Below, piece by piece: positions 36,403-47,682 of a stretch of DNA of 64,000 nt. The position numbers were made by a program, and so were the translations under genes. This stretch comes from Druceiella hillmani (lineage: Eukaryota > Arthropoda > Insecta > Lepidoptera > Hepialidae): the NCBI GenBank assembly GCA_039881145.1, contig JAYKKI010000032.1:11337501-11401500 (forward strand), in the 5' to 3' direction. A model generated the notes under the pieces. The model had not been told where the DNA came from and did not search any database. It worked only from the letters and a program-made list of their open reading frames with translations. Positions within the stretch are counted from its first letter, which is position 1. Every line of letters starts with the position of its first letter.

Positions 36403-36813
36403 ATGCATATGTTTAAAATGGCATTGAATCTAAGGATCGTCTCAGAAAATTACGCCGCAAACAAATTAAGAGTTTTTTTATTTTCCCTGATACACTCAAT
36501 TATAGGTGGCATTTTTATTATTAGATCTGACTTGGGGATGATCTGCCTAGGAGCTACATCTTTAAAACACATCAAATTGAAAAAAGAATTCCCATTGAAA
36601 TACAGGGAGCGCACTTATCGCCAATCGATCGATATGAATAAAGGTGATTTAAGTGTTATCGTATGCTCCGTGCGTAGTAATATAATACATCGTCTTGATA
36701 GTACTACATTATCTAGCAGGCATCTAATAAAATGTAAATTGGGTTTAAAATCAACATTGGATCATTTTCGATTTCAGTCAGTATGTGTTTTTCTCTTTTA
36801 CTCACATTTATAA
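36403..36813 (+). CDS. Unidentified 136-codon open reading frame
   Basis: This is the longest frame in the window, from ATG 36403 to TAA 36811-36813. A second ATG lies at codon 3. Residues 26-45 are hydrophobic (FLFSLIHSIIGGIFII), a possible membrane segment or signal anchor. The rest is basic (KLKKEF, YRERTYR) with no cysteine pattern or domain I know. A 3' splice-like TTTTCGATTTCAG ends at about 36779 inside the frame, so part of it could be intron. In DNA this AT-rich a frame of this length is unusual but may arise by chance about once in several such windows (my rough estimate). It may be a lineage-specific gene, an old exon or chance. Confidence 0.25.
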   Translation: MHMFKMALNLRIVSENYAANKLRVFLFSLIHSIIGGIFIIRSDLGMICLGATSLKHIKLKKEFPLKYRERTYRQSIDMNKGDLSVIVCSVRSNIIHRLDSTTLSSRHLIKCKLGLKSTLDHFRFQSVCVFLFYSHL

Positions 36814-37861
36814 GTATAGAATGCTTATAAAACCTAATCCTCTCTATTCTGCCTCCTAAGTAGAACAAATATATTTCTATAAAAAAACGGTGGTCAGGAA
36901 GTCGTTACGCAAGCTTCTCCTCCATGTTAGTTGGCGTAGTCTGGTATAGTCTCGGTTTTTCGTCATGGCATGTGGAACAGTCCAAATTACTTCACAATAA
37001 TGTAATTGCCAACCAAGCTGTTATTTTACGTATGCCAATCCAACATATGAGCAAAATAGCAAACTATAGAAATAACTTAAGTTAGTAAGAGGGTGAGACG
37101 TAAAGTTTAGCTGAAGAAATGAGTGAGTAAAAATTTAAAATATTTATAGCTTTTAGCACTCAAATCAGTGTTTCTGCCTCTAACATAAAAAAGATTAAAC
37201 TGTTATTTTACTACGTATCTGTTTATAGCTGTTACTTCCTTTTCTTTAAATCACATTTCTGGCAATAACTGCTATTGCTTTTTTATTCACATGCCCGGTA
37301 TAAAAAAAATAATTATAATTTACACTATTAATTATACTAAATCACAATAAACGGCTAAACAGGAATAAAGAAATAATAATAATTTATTAATTTTTCGACG
37401 ATATTGCAAGAAATGTAAATTTTCAATATATTCTCATGCAGATACTTTCCTTCGGTTTTCCCGTATTATGAAGAATTAATCATAGTATTTTTTAAGATAA
37501 TTTTCATTAATACGTATAATACTTTTTATACACAGTGTATATTGGAAAATTTAACACATTATTTTAGGATTCCACGTTCTGCAAAAATTATTAAAATTTC
37601 ACAATATCTTCTTAGATTTTGGTACAAAGTAAAAAATTATTTTGTAGACATCCTAATAACCTATGTTTTCGTCAAACTTTATAGCTCTAAGTTACAAAAT
37701 CTCATAATCTCGATGCAGAATAAATTAATATAAGTTGAGTTATGAAAAATCTAGATATTTTGGAAATAATAAATTAAAATAATGGACTATGCAATTTTGT
37801 ATTAACAATGTTTTGTTTTAGTTTCATTAGCAGTTCTTCGATTATTTTTGGTTGGATCACT
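36814..37861. other. AT-rich DNA, nothing recognised
   Basis: A less AT-rich patch at 36890-37010 has no recognisable frame. A 63-codon frame at 37542-37733 is AT-biased and unrecognised. Confidence 0.45.
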
Positions 37862-38037
<176 letters not shown>

Positions 38038-38817
38038 TCATGTTATTATAAAATGAATTATAATGATCACTTCTTCTTAAATTGAGGTTTTTAAATCAGG
38101 ATATAAATATAAATACTATATAGTAAGGATAATAAGGTGTAACCATAATATTGCATGCCCGTGGCTTATAATTTTCAAGAAGAGGCTAATTATTGGAAAA
38201 CTAATTTCAAATTTTCGACCGTCACAGAGACGTCAATGGTCGAACCGTAGACGATTTGTTGTGTACATCGGGACACTTTTTTCCAGAAAACTTGATAAAT
38301 TTTCTGAAATATCTTTCAGGTTTTCCATTATTGCAAAGCATAATAATATTGATGAAATTTATTAAAGCAAATGGAATCTAAACGATTTATGAAAAAGGAT
38401 ACTTCAGTACTAGTGACGAAATGTATGCTTTAAATTCTAATTTAAATAATATTTTCTTGGTGTTTCTGGCATTGTGTATGGATCTAAGAGGATCTTACAT
38501 ATGTGTGTAATACACAGAGCTGACCTGTTCAAAATTATTTAAAAAACTTTTAAATTGTTTTGATTAAACTGACTATAATTTTAATAACGAAGGTTTTATG
38601 TAGTATTTTAATGAAAGTTTGCAAAAAATTTCTGCATTTATTTTTTTTAAAACTTGAAACTTTTGATAAAGACATTACCATTTTCCAAATAACTTGCTAT
38701 CATTAAAAGGTATCATTCATACGATTCGTTAGTTTTAAAGTTGTGACACATTTTTTTAACTGAACTCTTATGTAATTCAGTTTAGTTCCCTAGAGTTCAT
38801 TAGAGAAATCTCACCTT
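38038..38817. other. AT-rich DNA, nothing recognised
   Basis: No feature seen. Confidence 0.4.
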
Positions 38818-38965
38818 AATAAAACAGACCCAATACGTCTGGGAGCGGAACACTGTAAAAGAGTCATTAAGTTTTAAGTACTTCAAGAGTTTGCTTCAGT
38901 CGCGTACTAAATTACAACCGTTCGTTCCACCAAAACTCATTGGACCATTCGAACGGATTCAATGC
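38818..38965 (+). repeat. Dispersed segment shared with 50.46-50.60 kb
   Basis: Landmarks shared in order: AATAAAACAGA, a CTGGGAGCGGAA/CCGGAAGCGGAA segment, GTCATTAAGTTTTAA, TACTT, and a CGTTCC(A/G)CC/CTAAA segment. It forms the left part of the duplicated region. Confidence 0.6.
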
Positions 38966-39253
38966 GAAAAGTAACTAAACGACTAGTTTTGTAGGTTCTA
39001 ATTTTATTGCTTCTTCGTAGCTGGTAGGTTTTCTTTACCCAAACTGTCCCATTTCTTTATCAATTAGGTTAAACAGAAACTTGACTCGAAAGATTTCATT
39101 GTTGTAAGAAATATAATTTTGAATTTCTTATTAAATTCGTGTACATCAACCTTATATTGCCAGTAAAAAAGTTATTTTTTTTATATTCATCATAAATATT
39201 CTGAATTTAGTGGTCATATGGCGACTTTTTTCATATTGTAGTTTTAATAAATA

Positions 39254-39311
39254 TTGTGGGTAGAAATCGGACTCGAGCTATTCACATTATTTAATGTCGC
39301 ATACAGTTTAA

Positions 39312-39381
<70 letters not shown>

Positions 39382-39500
39382 TGTATATATATGTGTGAGT
39401 GTGTGTGTCTATAGTAATATTAACATTACACACAGTAATATTTACATTATATATTACAGTAATATTACACACACTATATATATACACTATACATTACAGT
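39254..39500. other. Short frame crossing a microsatellite; local TAATATTAC repeats
   Basis: After the microsatellite, 39414-39510 contains four or more copies of (C)AGTAATATT(A)CA-like words. The 82-codon frame here is a microsatellite artefact. Confidence 0.5.
39311..39409. repeat. (TA)n microsatellite with TG tail
   Basis: TA run of about 82 bases ending in GTGTGAGTGTGTGTGTC. Confidence 0.95.
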
Positions 39501-39617
39501 AATATTTACATTACAGTCGCATTCAAAGTCTCCGAAAAATCACTAAAATTGTAAACGGCGTCGAACATTAAAATTAAATATTTCGAATCAAAATACTTTA
39601 TGCTATATGCTAAATAT

Positions 39618-39631
39618 CCTAACCTAACCTA
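39618..39631. repeat. Short arthropod telomere-like motif (CCTAA)2.6
   Basis: CCTAACCTAACCTA is the complement of the insect telomere unit TTAGG. It is followed by a short inverted AGGTTA. It is too short to prove telomeric origin. Confidence 0.5.
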
Positions 39632-41437
39632 GTATAGGTTATTATAGAATACAATCTCGGTTTTCTTAGTGACTCGTGCTTCTTATATTTAGTTACTATA
39701 TTTCTAGTTCTTGTTAGCTCCTGAATCAGTGAGTTAGAACAGATCAACCTGGTCATTCTTAAACTAATTGTGTGACTTTGCTTGCGCGGTCTCATAGTTT
39801 GTCTAGAAGTAATTTTAAAAAAATTATATAAAGTCGGAACAAATATCATTAATGAAGGATTTTCTACTACACCACAGGTGGCAATTTATGGAATGTAATC
39901 AGAAATGTTATATATAGTTTAAAAATGTGTTAAGTACTGATCAAAATATAAAATATTTGGACACACCGGTAAATTTCTTTATTGCACTGCTAATTAATAT
40001 ATATTTAACCTGCATTAAGTATACATTATGGGCTATGCAATACGTACATGTAAGTAAAACAGCCTCAAAAAGTAAGAATGTATGGACATGCATTATGGAA
40101 TCCAATATCAACATCATCAAATTTATTTGATATCACGATGAAACAAAAATGAATTTCGTCTATATAAAAAATCAAAACAAGACCTCGACTAGTTTTAGGG
40201 TTAAACCTATTTAAAACCGTTTTTAAGCCTGCCAAAAATATGTTAGTTTATCCGCCTGACGAAAAATAATATTAATATCGGTAAATAGTTTAATGGAAAT
40301 ACTGTGCATTCTAAAATGTTTGTGTCCCTAGGGTGTACAGAACCTTCGCAATGCGACTCTACCCCTATTTATCAGATGTCATTTTATTCCAAATTAATAA
40401 AATGTGAATCAATGTGCCTTTGAAATGCAATATAAGAAAAGATTAAGGACCAGTCTCTACAATACCTTCTCCAAATATGTCTCTAGATTAACTTAATCAT
40501 TGTAAAACGTATGAGGAGAATCAGTGATACTGTAATGTGCCAGAGTATAAAAATTATCTAATTCCAAATATTGAAAAATATAAGTAAGCATAACTTAATA
40601 CATCATTATATAAGCAGTTCAGACAAAATCATGCTTTTTACCATATGTACTAAATATATTTAAAAAAAGCTTACATTCCTCTCTTTTTACTTTCTTTTTT
40701 TTTCGTTGTTATGTGTTAGAGTCACAAAGGCTAACTTGGCCACAGTTACTATTTTATATTCGGCTGCATGGAATCTTGAGCCAATTAATGACAAAGCTGT
40801 ATTATGATTATGTTTATTAATAGTACGGGTGTAAGGAAATAGAGAGATTAAAATTAAATTATCCATTGAATAATGTTTACTATATTATTTCCATTATATT
40901 TATTAACATATATCCCTCAATCTAATACCAAACATTTTTAGCGAATATTCCGAAAAATTTTCGAACATTCCAAATTTTTCAGGAATATTTTTAAAGTACT
41001 TTCGTGTTATTTTTTCATCTCAAATTAATCAAATAGATGCTTAGATTACGAGAAATTCAATACTTCTTCAGATTAAACAATCTTTGTTTTTGCGACAATT
41101 ATCTAGAGAGAGTAAAATTTCGTGACGGGCGGAAGAATATGTCTTTGGTTTAACTTCTGCTATTAAGTACTGAGAAGATGAGAAGCGATAAAAAAAGTAT
41201 GTATTAATATTTTACTATTATAGAGTTATAAAAAAATGTCTATCTATGCTTTGCATTGATTTTGTTACCTTAGCTTAGCTCATAAATTAAAAATGAGAAA
41301 AAGCTGATATAAGTTACTTCACGGCGCAAAATATGTGAAGTGAAAGAAGTAAGATTTACGAACCCAATTTGGAAAATATTTATCACACATTGACTATAGA
41401 TAACAAGAACATTATGTAGAAGAATATCTAAATTTAA

Positions 41438-41466
41438 ACAACCTTTTTAAATTCTTTTCTTTCAGC
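41438..41466 (+). promoter_or_regulatory. Good 3' splice-site motif before an open frame
   Basis: A pyrimidine-rich AACCTTTTTAAATTC precedes TTTTCTTTCAG at about 41455-41465. It leads directly into the in-frame codons of the 41466-41921 frame. A second AG (TTACATTAG at about 41550) lies exactly at the only internal stop of that frame and could act as an alternative acceptor. Confidence 0.45.
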
Positions 41467-41921
41467 AAAATCTATTCTACAATACACCTGTGGGCACTTT
41501 TAAGCCGAATGTTACTAATCTTTTCACTGAATCATTAAAGTTACATTAGTTAATCACTGCATCGAACAATGTGTCTATTTTTAACAAATTGCAAGATTTT
41601 TATATTAAATCTAAATTTAATGAAATAGTAGATCTTATTCTGAACTGGAATGTAACATCAAACAATTCTATATATGACATATTTATGGAAACAAACATAC
41701 AACAGAGTGCGACATTTATGTATTTGTCACAAATCACTCTAGCAATGAATCATATATCAGAATTAATTTCTAAATTCAATGGCACTGTTATGAGAATATA
41801 TGACTTCTCGTCAAATACAGAGATTAAGAATTTATTGAAACTCTTTAAAAGAAGGCCATCAGATTTTCTAGAAATTATATATAACATAGTGACAGACGCT
41901 ATGAGACGCGATACTCAATAG
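41466..41921 (+). pseudogene. Exon-like open frame of unknown family, one internal stop
   Basis: Starting right after a 3' splice motif, the frame reads about 28 codons to a single TAG at about 41548. It then continues without a stop to TAG 41919, including 116 codons from ATG 41571. The predicted protein is helical, with spaced Asn/Leu/Ile residues (KLQDFYIKSKFNEIVDLILN; QITLAMNHISELISKFNGT; KNLLKLFKRRPSDFLEIIYN) and several potential N-glycosylation sites (NVT, NNS, NGT), as in a secreted helical protein. I do not recognise the family. The TAG may be a disabling mutation, or the coding exon may start after it. Promoter and signal-peptide exon are not identified. It is neither a known transposon protein nor AT-repeat artefact. 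Confidence 0.35.
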
Positions 41922-42228
41922 ATTTTCATACACTAAAATGACATAGTACATTACTGAGGGAGCAAACAACACTGTGCTTTTCCACTAATGCTCTCACTTT
42001 AATTTGGTAATTAGTTTGCTCGTTTCAATTTATCTGAGGTTTGGAAATATTTGTACATCACATTAACAACGAAATAAATTTCCATTTCAATTATTAAAAC
42101 TGGAAACGAATGACATATAAGACTAGTAACTGAATACAATACTTATTTAATGCACAAAGTAAATAAGTCTGTAAAATGTGTAAAGAAGCTTTTATGGATG
42201 GCGATAAAGCCACCATTACACAAACATC

Positions 42229-42300
42229 ACGTTTAATCAATGCTCGCCTCACAATTTCCTTTTACGACATATTTTCTTTTCAGGTAAGTATTGGCGCGGT
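42229..42300 (+). promoter_or_regulatory. Ratchet-like juxtaposed splice site, array copy A
   Basis: TTTTCTTTTCAG|GTAAGTATT, with the GT at 42284. Upstream is the block GTTTAATCAATGCTCGCCTCAC shared by other copies (GTTTAATCA as a possible branch-point region). See the finding on the five copies. Confidence 0.5.
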
Positions 42301-42818
42301 AAGTAAATGTTGAGAACGACTACAGACGCATGTTATTAATTTCAGCGTTGAAAATCTAATTCAAATAGAATTTTGTAAATATTTTGAAAGGATGAATTAA
42401 ATTTTGCAACTGATAATAAAGAAATGAATCAACAATTAAAATCAATAGAAATTGATATGTTGGTTTTATCTCATCTGCGTTTATTGACCGCAAAATAAAA
42501 AATAAGCTTTTAATTTAATAAATTTCCATTATTTAGACCTATTACAACCATGTTAATTAATCATAATTCTTTTACAATTATAAAGAGTGGATTTTTTTTA
42601 GATTGCAAATCATTTTAAAATTTCATATTTTGGAAACGAAGCTTCGAGATGATAAAAGTATTGAAAGATTTGGGTTATAATAATTTATGAATACTCAACC
42701 ATTTAAGAAAATTCCATTTTCATAGACGCACCCTATTTAAGTGAATTATTAAACCATTTTGTAATAAATTTCCTGTGTAATGATTGAGGCTTCCACTTGA
42801 AGCACGTACTTGCATATT

Positions 42819-43085
42819 TTAATGTCGATACGTTTTAAAGTGCAGAAGCGACTGAGGCTGTGGCGGATGGATAGACGCATATATTTTACGTAATTTTAAG
42901 TTAATAAATTGACAATGGAAAACTACCAAAAGATAAATTCCTACATAAAAAAATACTTTCGAGTACTTAATCGATCTTGCCCCAAATTTTCGTATAAATA
43001 TTATTAATGGTAAGTACCGACCCCTAAATATGTCATATTTCCAGTGATATGGTTTATCAATATATAAAATCGCAAATATGAACAT
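42819..43085 (-). other. Short frame in duplicated DNA, not a gene
   Basis: The 88-codon frame is not kept open in the partner copy near 57.7-57.98 kb, so a coding role is not supported. Confidence 0.3.
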
Positions 43086-43559
43086 CGAATGGTTTCTAAA
43101 AAAACTCTATAACAGCTGGACAGACACTTGAATGTTTTCATAAGGGCTGGACCCTTATAGACCCTTTTCTTTTAAAGTTTGCGGTTTCATGCAAATATAA
43201 TTTTTTTAGAAAATTATTATACATCAAAGTGTTGGTACTAGTTTTGGTTATCATATATAATTTTAAATATCTAAAGTAATGTTTAGATAAAAAAAGTTTT
43301 CAAATGTTTTTCATAATTCCATTTTTTGGCAGTTTCAAAGATTTTCAAGATTACTTGCTCTGAAATATTTCTAGAATTTTTAGTCCGTTATTTTTAATTA
43401 ACACAAGAAAATAGTAAATTTCATCCAAATATATCTACGTGATATTTATAATTAAAAAATAATTTAATTTTGTGAAGGAACCTTATTTCAGGAAACGTAA
43501 ATAAAATGGTTTGATACAATGATGGGCCAAAATTCATCACTACCTAAAAATTGCATTTT

Positions 43560-43890
43560 ATCACAGCCTACACCACTGTTGTATTTAAATGTTATTTTTA
43601 TTTCGGATAAAATATGACGTGCACGAATATAGGTCGCACAGCATACAATTCGCTCTCTGGGTATGAATTTGCCATTGAGAAAACTGCTCCTCAGTAGAAC
43701 CCTCGGCGTCAAAGGAATCCTCCGCAGGAAAAGGCAGACTCGGAGAAAGCTGACGGAGACCTTTTACCAAGAAAGTGGAGTTTATTGGTCTGGCTTGACG
43801 ATAGCTCCTAAAAGTGGTCAAGAACCTGGTCTGATAGCGATATTTGTGGAGCCTTTTGCCCCATAGGAGATACAAGGCATAAATAAATAA
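43560..43890. repeat. GC-richer element ending in (ATAA)n, copy 1
   Basis: This segment is clearly less AT-rich than its flanks. It contains CTGCTCCTCAGTAGAACCCTC, AAGCTGACGGAGACC, ACCAAGAAAGTGGA, CCTGGTCTGATAGC and CCCCATAGGAGATA, and ends GGCATAAATAAATAAGTG. The ending in a short ATAA repeat suggests a SINE or the 3' end of a LINE inserted before the 15-kb duplication. No tRNA-like box pair was confirmed. Frames of 67 codons (plus) and 96 codons (minus) cross it but are interrupted or altered in copy 2 and match nothing I know. Confidence 0.45.
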
Positions 43891-44831
43891 GTGAACTTAT
43901 TTCCCTAGATTAAATTCCGATTACTATTAGACTCGTTTTTAAGGTTGCCATTGAATAAGTATATTTGTTTCATAAGGCAGGATTTAAAAACGTACTTTTT
44001 GAATAGCAAGATTTTCAATTAGGCGAGCACTTTACTTGCACAGAGTTACAAGTCCGTGAAATAACACAATCACATCGCAGATACTTAAAGCTTTTTACAC
44101 TGCTCAGGGCATTAAACATGCCGAAATCTTCGTCAAAAGAAAATTTTCAGTCTTTTGGCCTGAATTAACAAATACTTTCAAATATAATCTAGTGAAAGAG
44201 TGAAAATATTTTTACAATTTCTTGTATATGAATTCGTTATTTTATAACAGCAAATACACATTGCACCACTTATTCATGGATCCAACTTTTCTTTACCCAT
44301 AAACATAATGGGGATGATAAAATTGAATTTAGAATATAATACGTAAATATGTTGAATATAGATAAAAATGTTTTATTTATAAGATAGCAATTTTGCTTTT
44401 ACCTTGCTCCCTCGTCGTTTTGGTATAAATCTATCACGTTAAGATATAATATATTAGACATTTCATAATATTTAAACTTTATTTTCATAAATCACATCAA
44501 GAAGAATGCCCTAAATACTGGCAGATATTGATGCGATTTTAATTATTTATATGTAAATATATTATTAAATTTAAAACGTTAATTAAAAATAAAATGAACA
44601 TCCCTATTTAATGGAAAATTATACACTTAGACATCAATGCCGTCTGTAAAAGAAAAAGATATCTTTTGTGTTCTCGTTTGTTAATAAATGGTAACGTGAT
44701 AATTAGAACACTAGACATAAATAATAATTTTAATGATTTCTACTGCCAGTGTCGAAAGTGCCTATCGTATCCTTAGTTTAATTAAAATTAGTCCAGTTGT
44801 TTTAGCGTCTTGCTTGCACGACCTTATTGTC

Positions 44832-44834
<3 letters not shown>

Positions 44835-44892
<58 letters not shown>

Positions 44893-44921
44893 ATGTGTGT
44901 GTGTATGTGTGTGTGTGTGTT
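44835..44921. repeat. Compound (TA)n-(TG)n microsatellite
   Basis: About 47 bases of TA followed by GTGTGTGTATGTGTG-type repeats. The partner array at 59895 has the same TA-then-TG order, so it predates the duplication. Confidence 0.95.
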
Positions 44922-45639
44922 TTTAGATATTCTGATAGTTGACACAAAATGGAAGCAAATACTTAAAATAATCATTTTAACCTAATTATATACGTTGCAA
45001 ACGTTTACACATTCAACTGTTGTTTACACCGTTATAAAAACTAAAATTCAAATTTACCAATTATTATATTACAACTTTAAACATGACATTTTGTAAAGAT
45101 TATATTTATATTATAAAATTGATTGCAAAACATATCAAAGATTGCTGGTTAGACTGGTATCAGTGACGTGAGTACGCAATAGATCAAGTGATAGTCTACG
45201 TAATTTCTATTATAATATTTATATTACATGAAATATTAAACATGATAGTGAGATTCATCTGTTGGTCTGTGTCTTAACGTGCTAAACAATTTTCTACCAT
45301 TAGCCATTTAATTTCATTTATCAGATAAAATGAATGAATCAGTCTTAATTTGCAACAAATATTAGTACAAAAGATTTATCTATATTTATTCTTATTAACT
45401 AAAAATGTAATGTATTTAACAAACAATTTTAACTAACATGAAGACGCATTTCCCTTTCCGGCGCTTTTATTATCAAGACAGGATTTCCAGTAAAAACGTC
45501 AACAGAATTTGTACATCACAGCGAGAATAAAATAAATTTCCATTTCAATTATTAAAACTGAATAGGAATAAGATATAACAATAGTAACTAAATACAATAC
45601 TTAGTTACTTATGCAAAGTAAATAAGGCTGGAAAATATA

Positions 45640-45760
45640 AAGGGAAGCTTTTATAGACGGCGATAAAAGCCACCATTACGCAAATGTCACGTTTAATCAA
45701 AGGTCGCCTCACCATTTCCTTTTAAACCGTATTTTCTTTTCAGGTAAGTATTACAGTATT
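45640..45760 (+). promoter_or_regulatory. Ratchet-like juxtaposed splice site, array copy B
   Basis: TATTTTCTTTTCAG|GTAAGTATT, GT at 45744. It is preceded by GCCACCATTACGCAAATGTC and GGTCGCCTCACC, conserved with the other copies, and followed by ACAGTATTGATGCG. Confidence 0.5.
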
Positions 45761-45947
45761 GATGCGATAACTTGAATGTTGAATAGAGACTACGGACGCA
45801 CGCTATTAATTCCAGCTTTAAAAATCTAATTCAAATAGAACATATCTTACGTAGGTTGTGCGAATATTTTGAAAGGATGAATTTCATTCTGTAACTTATA
45901 ACAAAGGTAATAAAAAAACCTTTCCAGTGGAACTCGAATTACGAGTG

Positions 45948-45950
<3 letters not shown>

Positions 45951-45995
<45 letters not shown>

Positions 45996-46011
45996 ATATA
46001 TATGTATATGT
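45951..46011. repeat. (TA)n microsatellite
   Basis: TA run with ATGTATG breaks, inside the insertion specific to copy B and its partner E. Confidence 0.95.
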
Positions 46012-46184
46012 ATGGGCATTTATAAACCTTTAATAGTACCTACTTAATATTCCTAATAATCTACTCACAAATTTAATATTTTAGGAAGGAAATATATTGC
46101 CTGCTATGCCTTTCACACGCGCAGAGTTTAAAACAATTTTATAGGATTTAAATACAAATTACCAATCTTCGAATTTTTTCTTTT

Positions 46185-46520
46185 ACTTAGGCTGTGTGAC
46201 CTTACTTCTTGAAAATTTTCATGATTCTAGGTCAAATGAATGTAACCTATAGGTTTTGACTTATTTGCGAGTGTCAAAATGTACGACATAAATGATCGCT
46301 TAACTTAAGTATTTAAATTTAATTTATCAACTCAATACCTCTACCTCTCCTTATTCCTCTCTCTTATCGTTATACCCCTCTTAATATATCTCTTTTTCCA
46401 GGAACGTATTTCAACTAACCGTTCCTGAAAAAAAGGATCTTAACAAATCGACAGACGGACAACGAAGTGATCAATTATGAGTTTCTTTTTTCCTTTTGAT
46501 GTACAGAACCCTAAGAATGT
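46185..46520 (-). repeat. GGTTCCGT-family repeat, inverted copy in B
   Basis: On the minus strand it starts CTTAGGGTTCTGTACATCAA near 46515. It continues through CACTTCGTTGTCCGTCTGTCG and a CAGGAACG segment, and ends near ACCTATAGGTTACATTC and ATCATGAAAA. An inverted 8-bp pair AGGAACG/CGTTCCT lies at 46400-46430. Its partner is at 61235-61640. Confidence 0.7.
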
Positions 46521-47626
46521 ATAAACAATTAAAGAGCGAAATCGAGTGAAAATATTTTGTTAATGGTCGATTGAATATTTGCTTTATCTCAAGTGCGTTT
46601 ATTGACTGCATTATAAAAATAAAATGAAACCACTATTATCATAGAAATTTCCATAGTTTATAGTTATTACAGCCATATAAGTTATCCGTAATTCTATTAA
46701 AATTATAAACGAGGGATTTTTTTATTTTGCAAATCATTTAAAATTTAATGATTCTGAAACGAAGCTTCGAGAAAAGAAAAAATGCTGTAAGATATAAGTT
46801 ATATTAAGTAAATTATGTTCAAATTGTTTATGAAATAATTGAGACTTTTACTAGGAGGAGCTTACCTACAAAATTTCATGTCGATACGTTTTAAATTGCA
46901 AAATCAATGAGGCTGTGACGGGTGAATGAATTTTAGATAACTGTAAGTTGATAATTTGACGAGAGAAACTACAAAAAAAAACAAAACAAATTCCTAGAGA
47001 TTAGCGTATTTTGCAAAACTCTTATTTAAGTGCTGAGTAAACATTACGGATAATTTGTTAATTCTTCGAGACGAATTTCAAATATAGTTTTAAAATTTGG
47101 TTCTAATGAATTGAAAATGATGTGACGTTTTGAATCGGACTCCGTGATTTAAAATAAAAGACACGACAAACGTGTATTAATAACTTGTTAAAAAACTAAA
47201 TGTATATTAAACTAACAAATCTAACTAAATGTTATTCAGTACCATGATCCTAATGAAACTTTAACACTGAAATAAATATATTAAGCATAACAAACAATAG
47301 ACACTCAATGAATAAATCCAATTATTTAGCAAATTTTTGTAATATTTGCATTTAAGAAATATATATGCAAAATTTCAGTAAGGTGGATTTTTCTAAATTC
47401 TATAAAGAAACAATTTAATGTTATGAATGAACTGTCTAGCAAAAACGGCAGTGCAATTTCTAACTGATCGTAGAAGAAACGAGTCGAAACGAAGAAAGAA
47501 TTGCAGTGGTGAAAAAAATTTTGAATCTCCTATTGATAGGTACACTATGATGGACTATGACATACTCTGTACTATGATAGACACATAGATTACGCCGTAT
47601 AAATAAATTAAGTAATAATTAATTTA

Positions 47627-47682
47627 ACTCTGTAATGCGCTGCATATACGTCTCTTTTAGCTCATACAGTGCATTACAGAGT
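47627..47682. repeat. 16-bp inverted repeat with one mismatch, 24-nt loop
   Basis: ACTCTGTAATGCGCTG (47627-47642) against CAGTGCATTACAGAGT (47667-47682), with 15 of 16 paired. In the partner copy (62751 onward) the left arm has changed to ACTCTTCAATGCGCTG, so pairing is weaker there. Confidence 0.85.

Larger units (their letters stand above)
40260..42055 (+). repeat. Duplicated segment Q, copy I
   Basis: It shares ordered landmarks with 49395-51875 and 54640-55290. At 40718 is GAGTCAC...CTAACTTGGCCACAG; then TTCGGC(T/A)GCATGG; then GCCAATTAA, CGTGA(C/T)GGGCGGAAGAATATG, GTCTTTGGT, and near the end CTGTGCTTTTCCACTAATGC. Copy I alone holds the exon-like frame at 41466-41921; the two other copies lack about 750 bp there. 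Confidence 0.65.

Noticed and set aside
43488..43875. Overlapping frames of 67, 74 and 96 codons as a gene
   Set aside because: The partner copy near 58.45-58.83 kb has indels and substitutions that break or replace these frames, so coding is not maintained.
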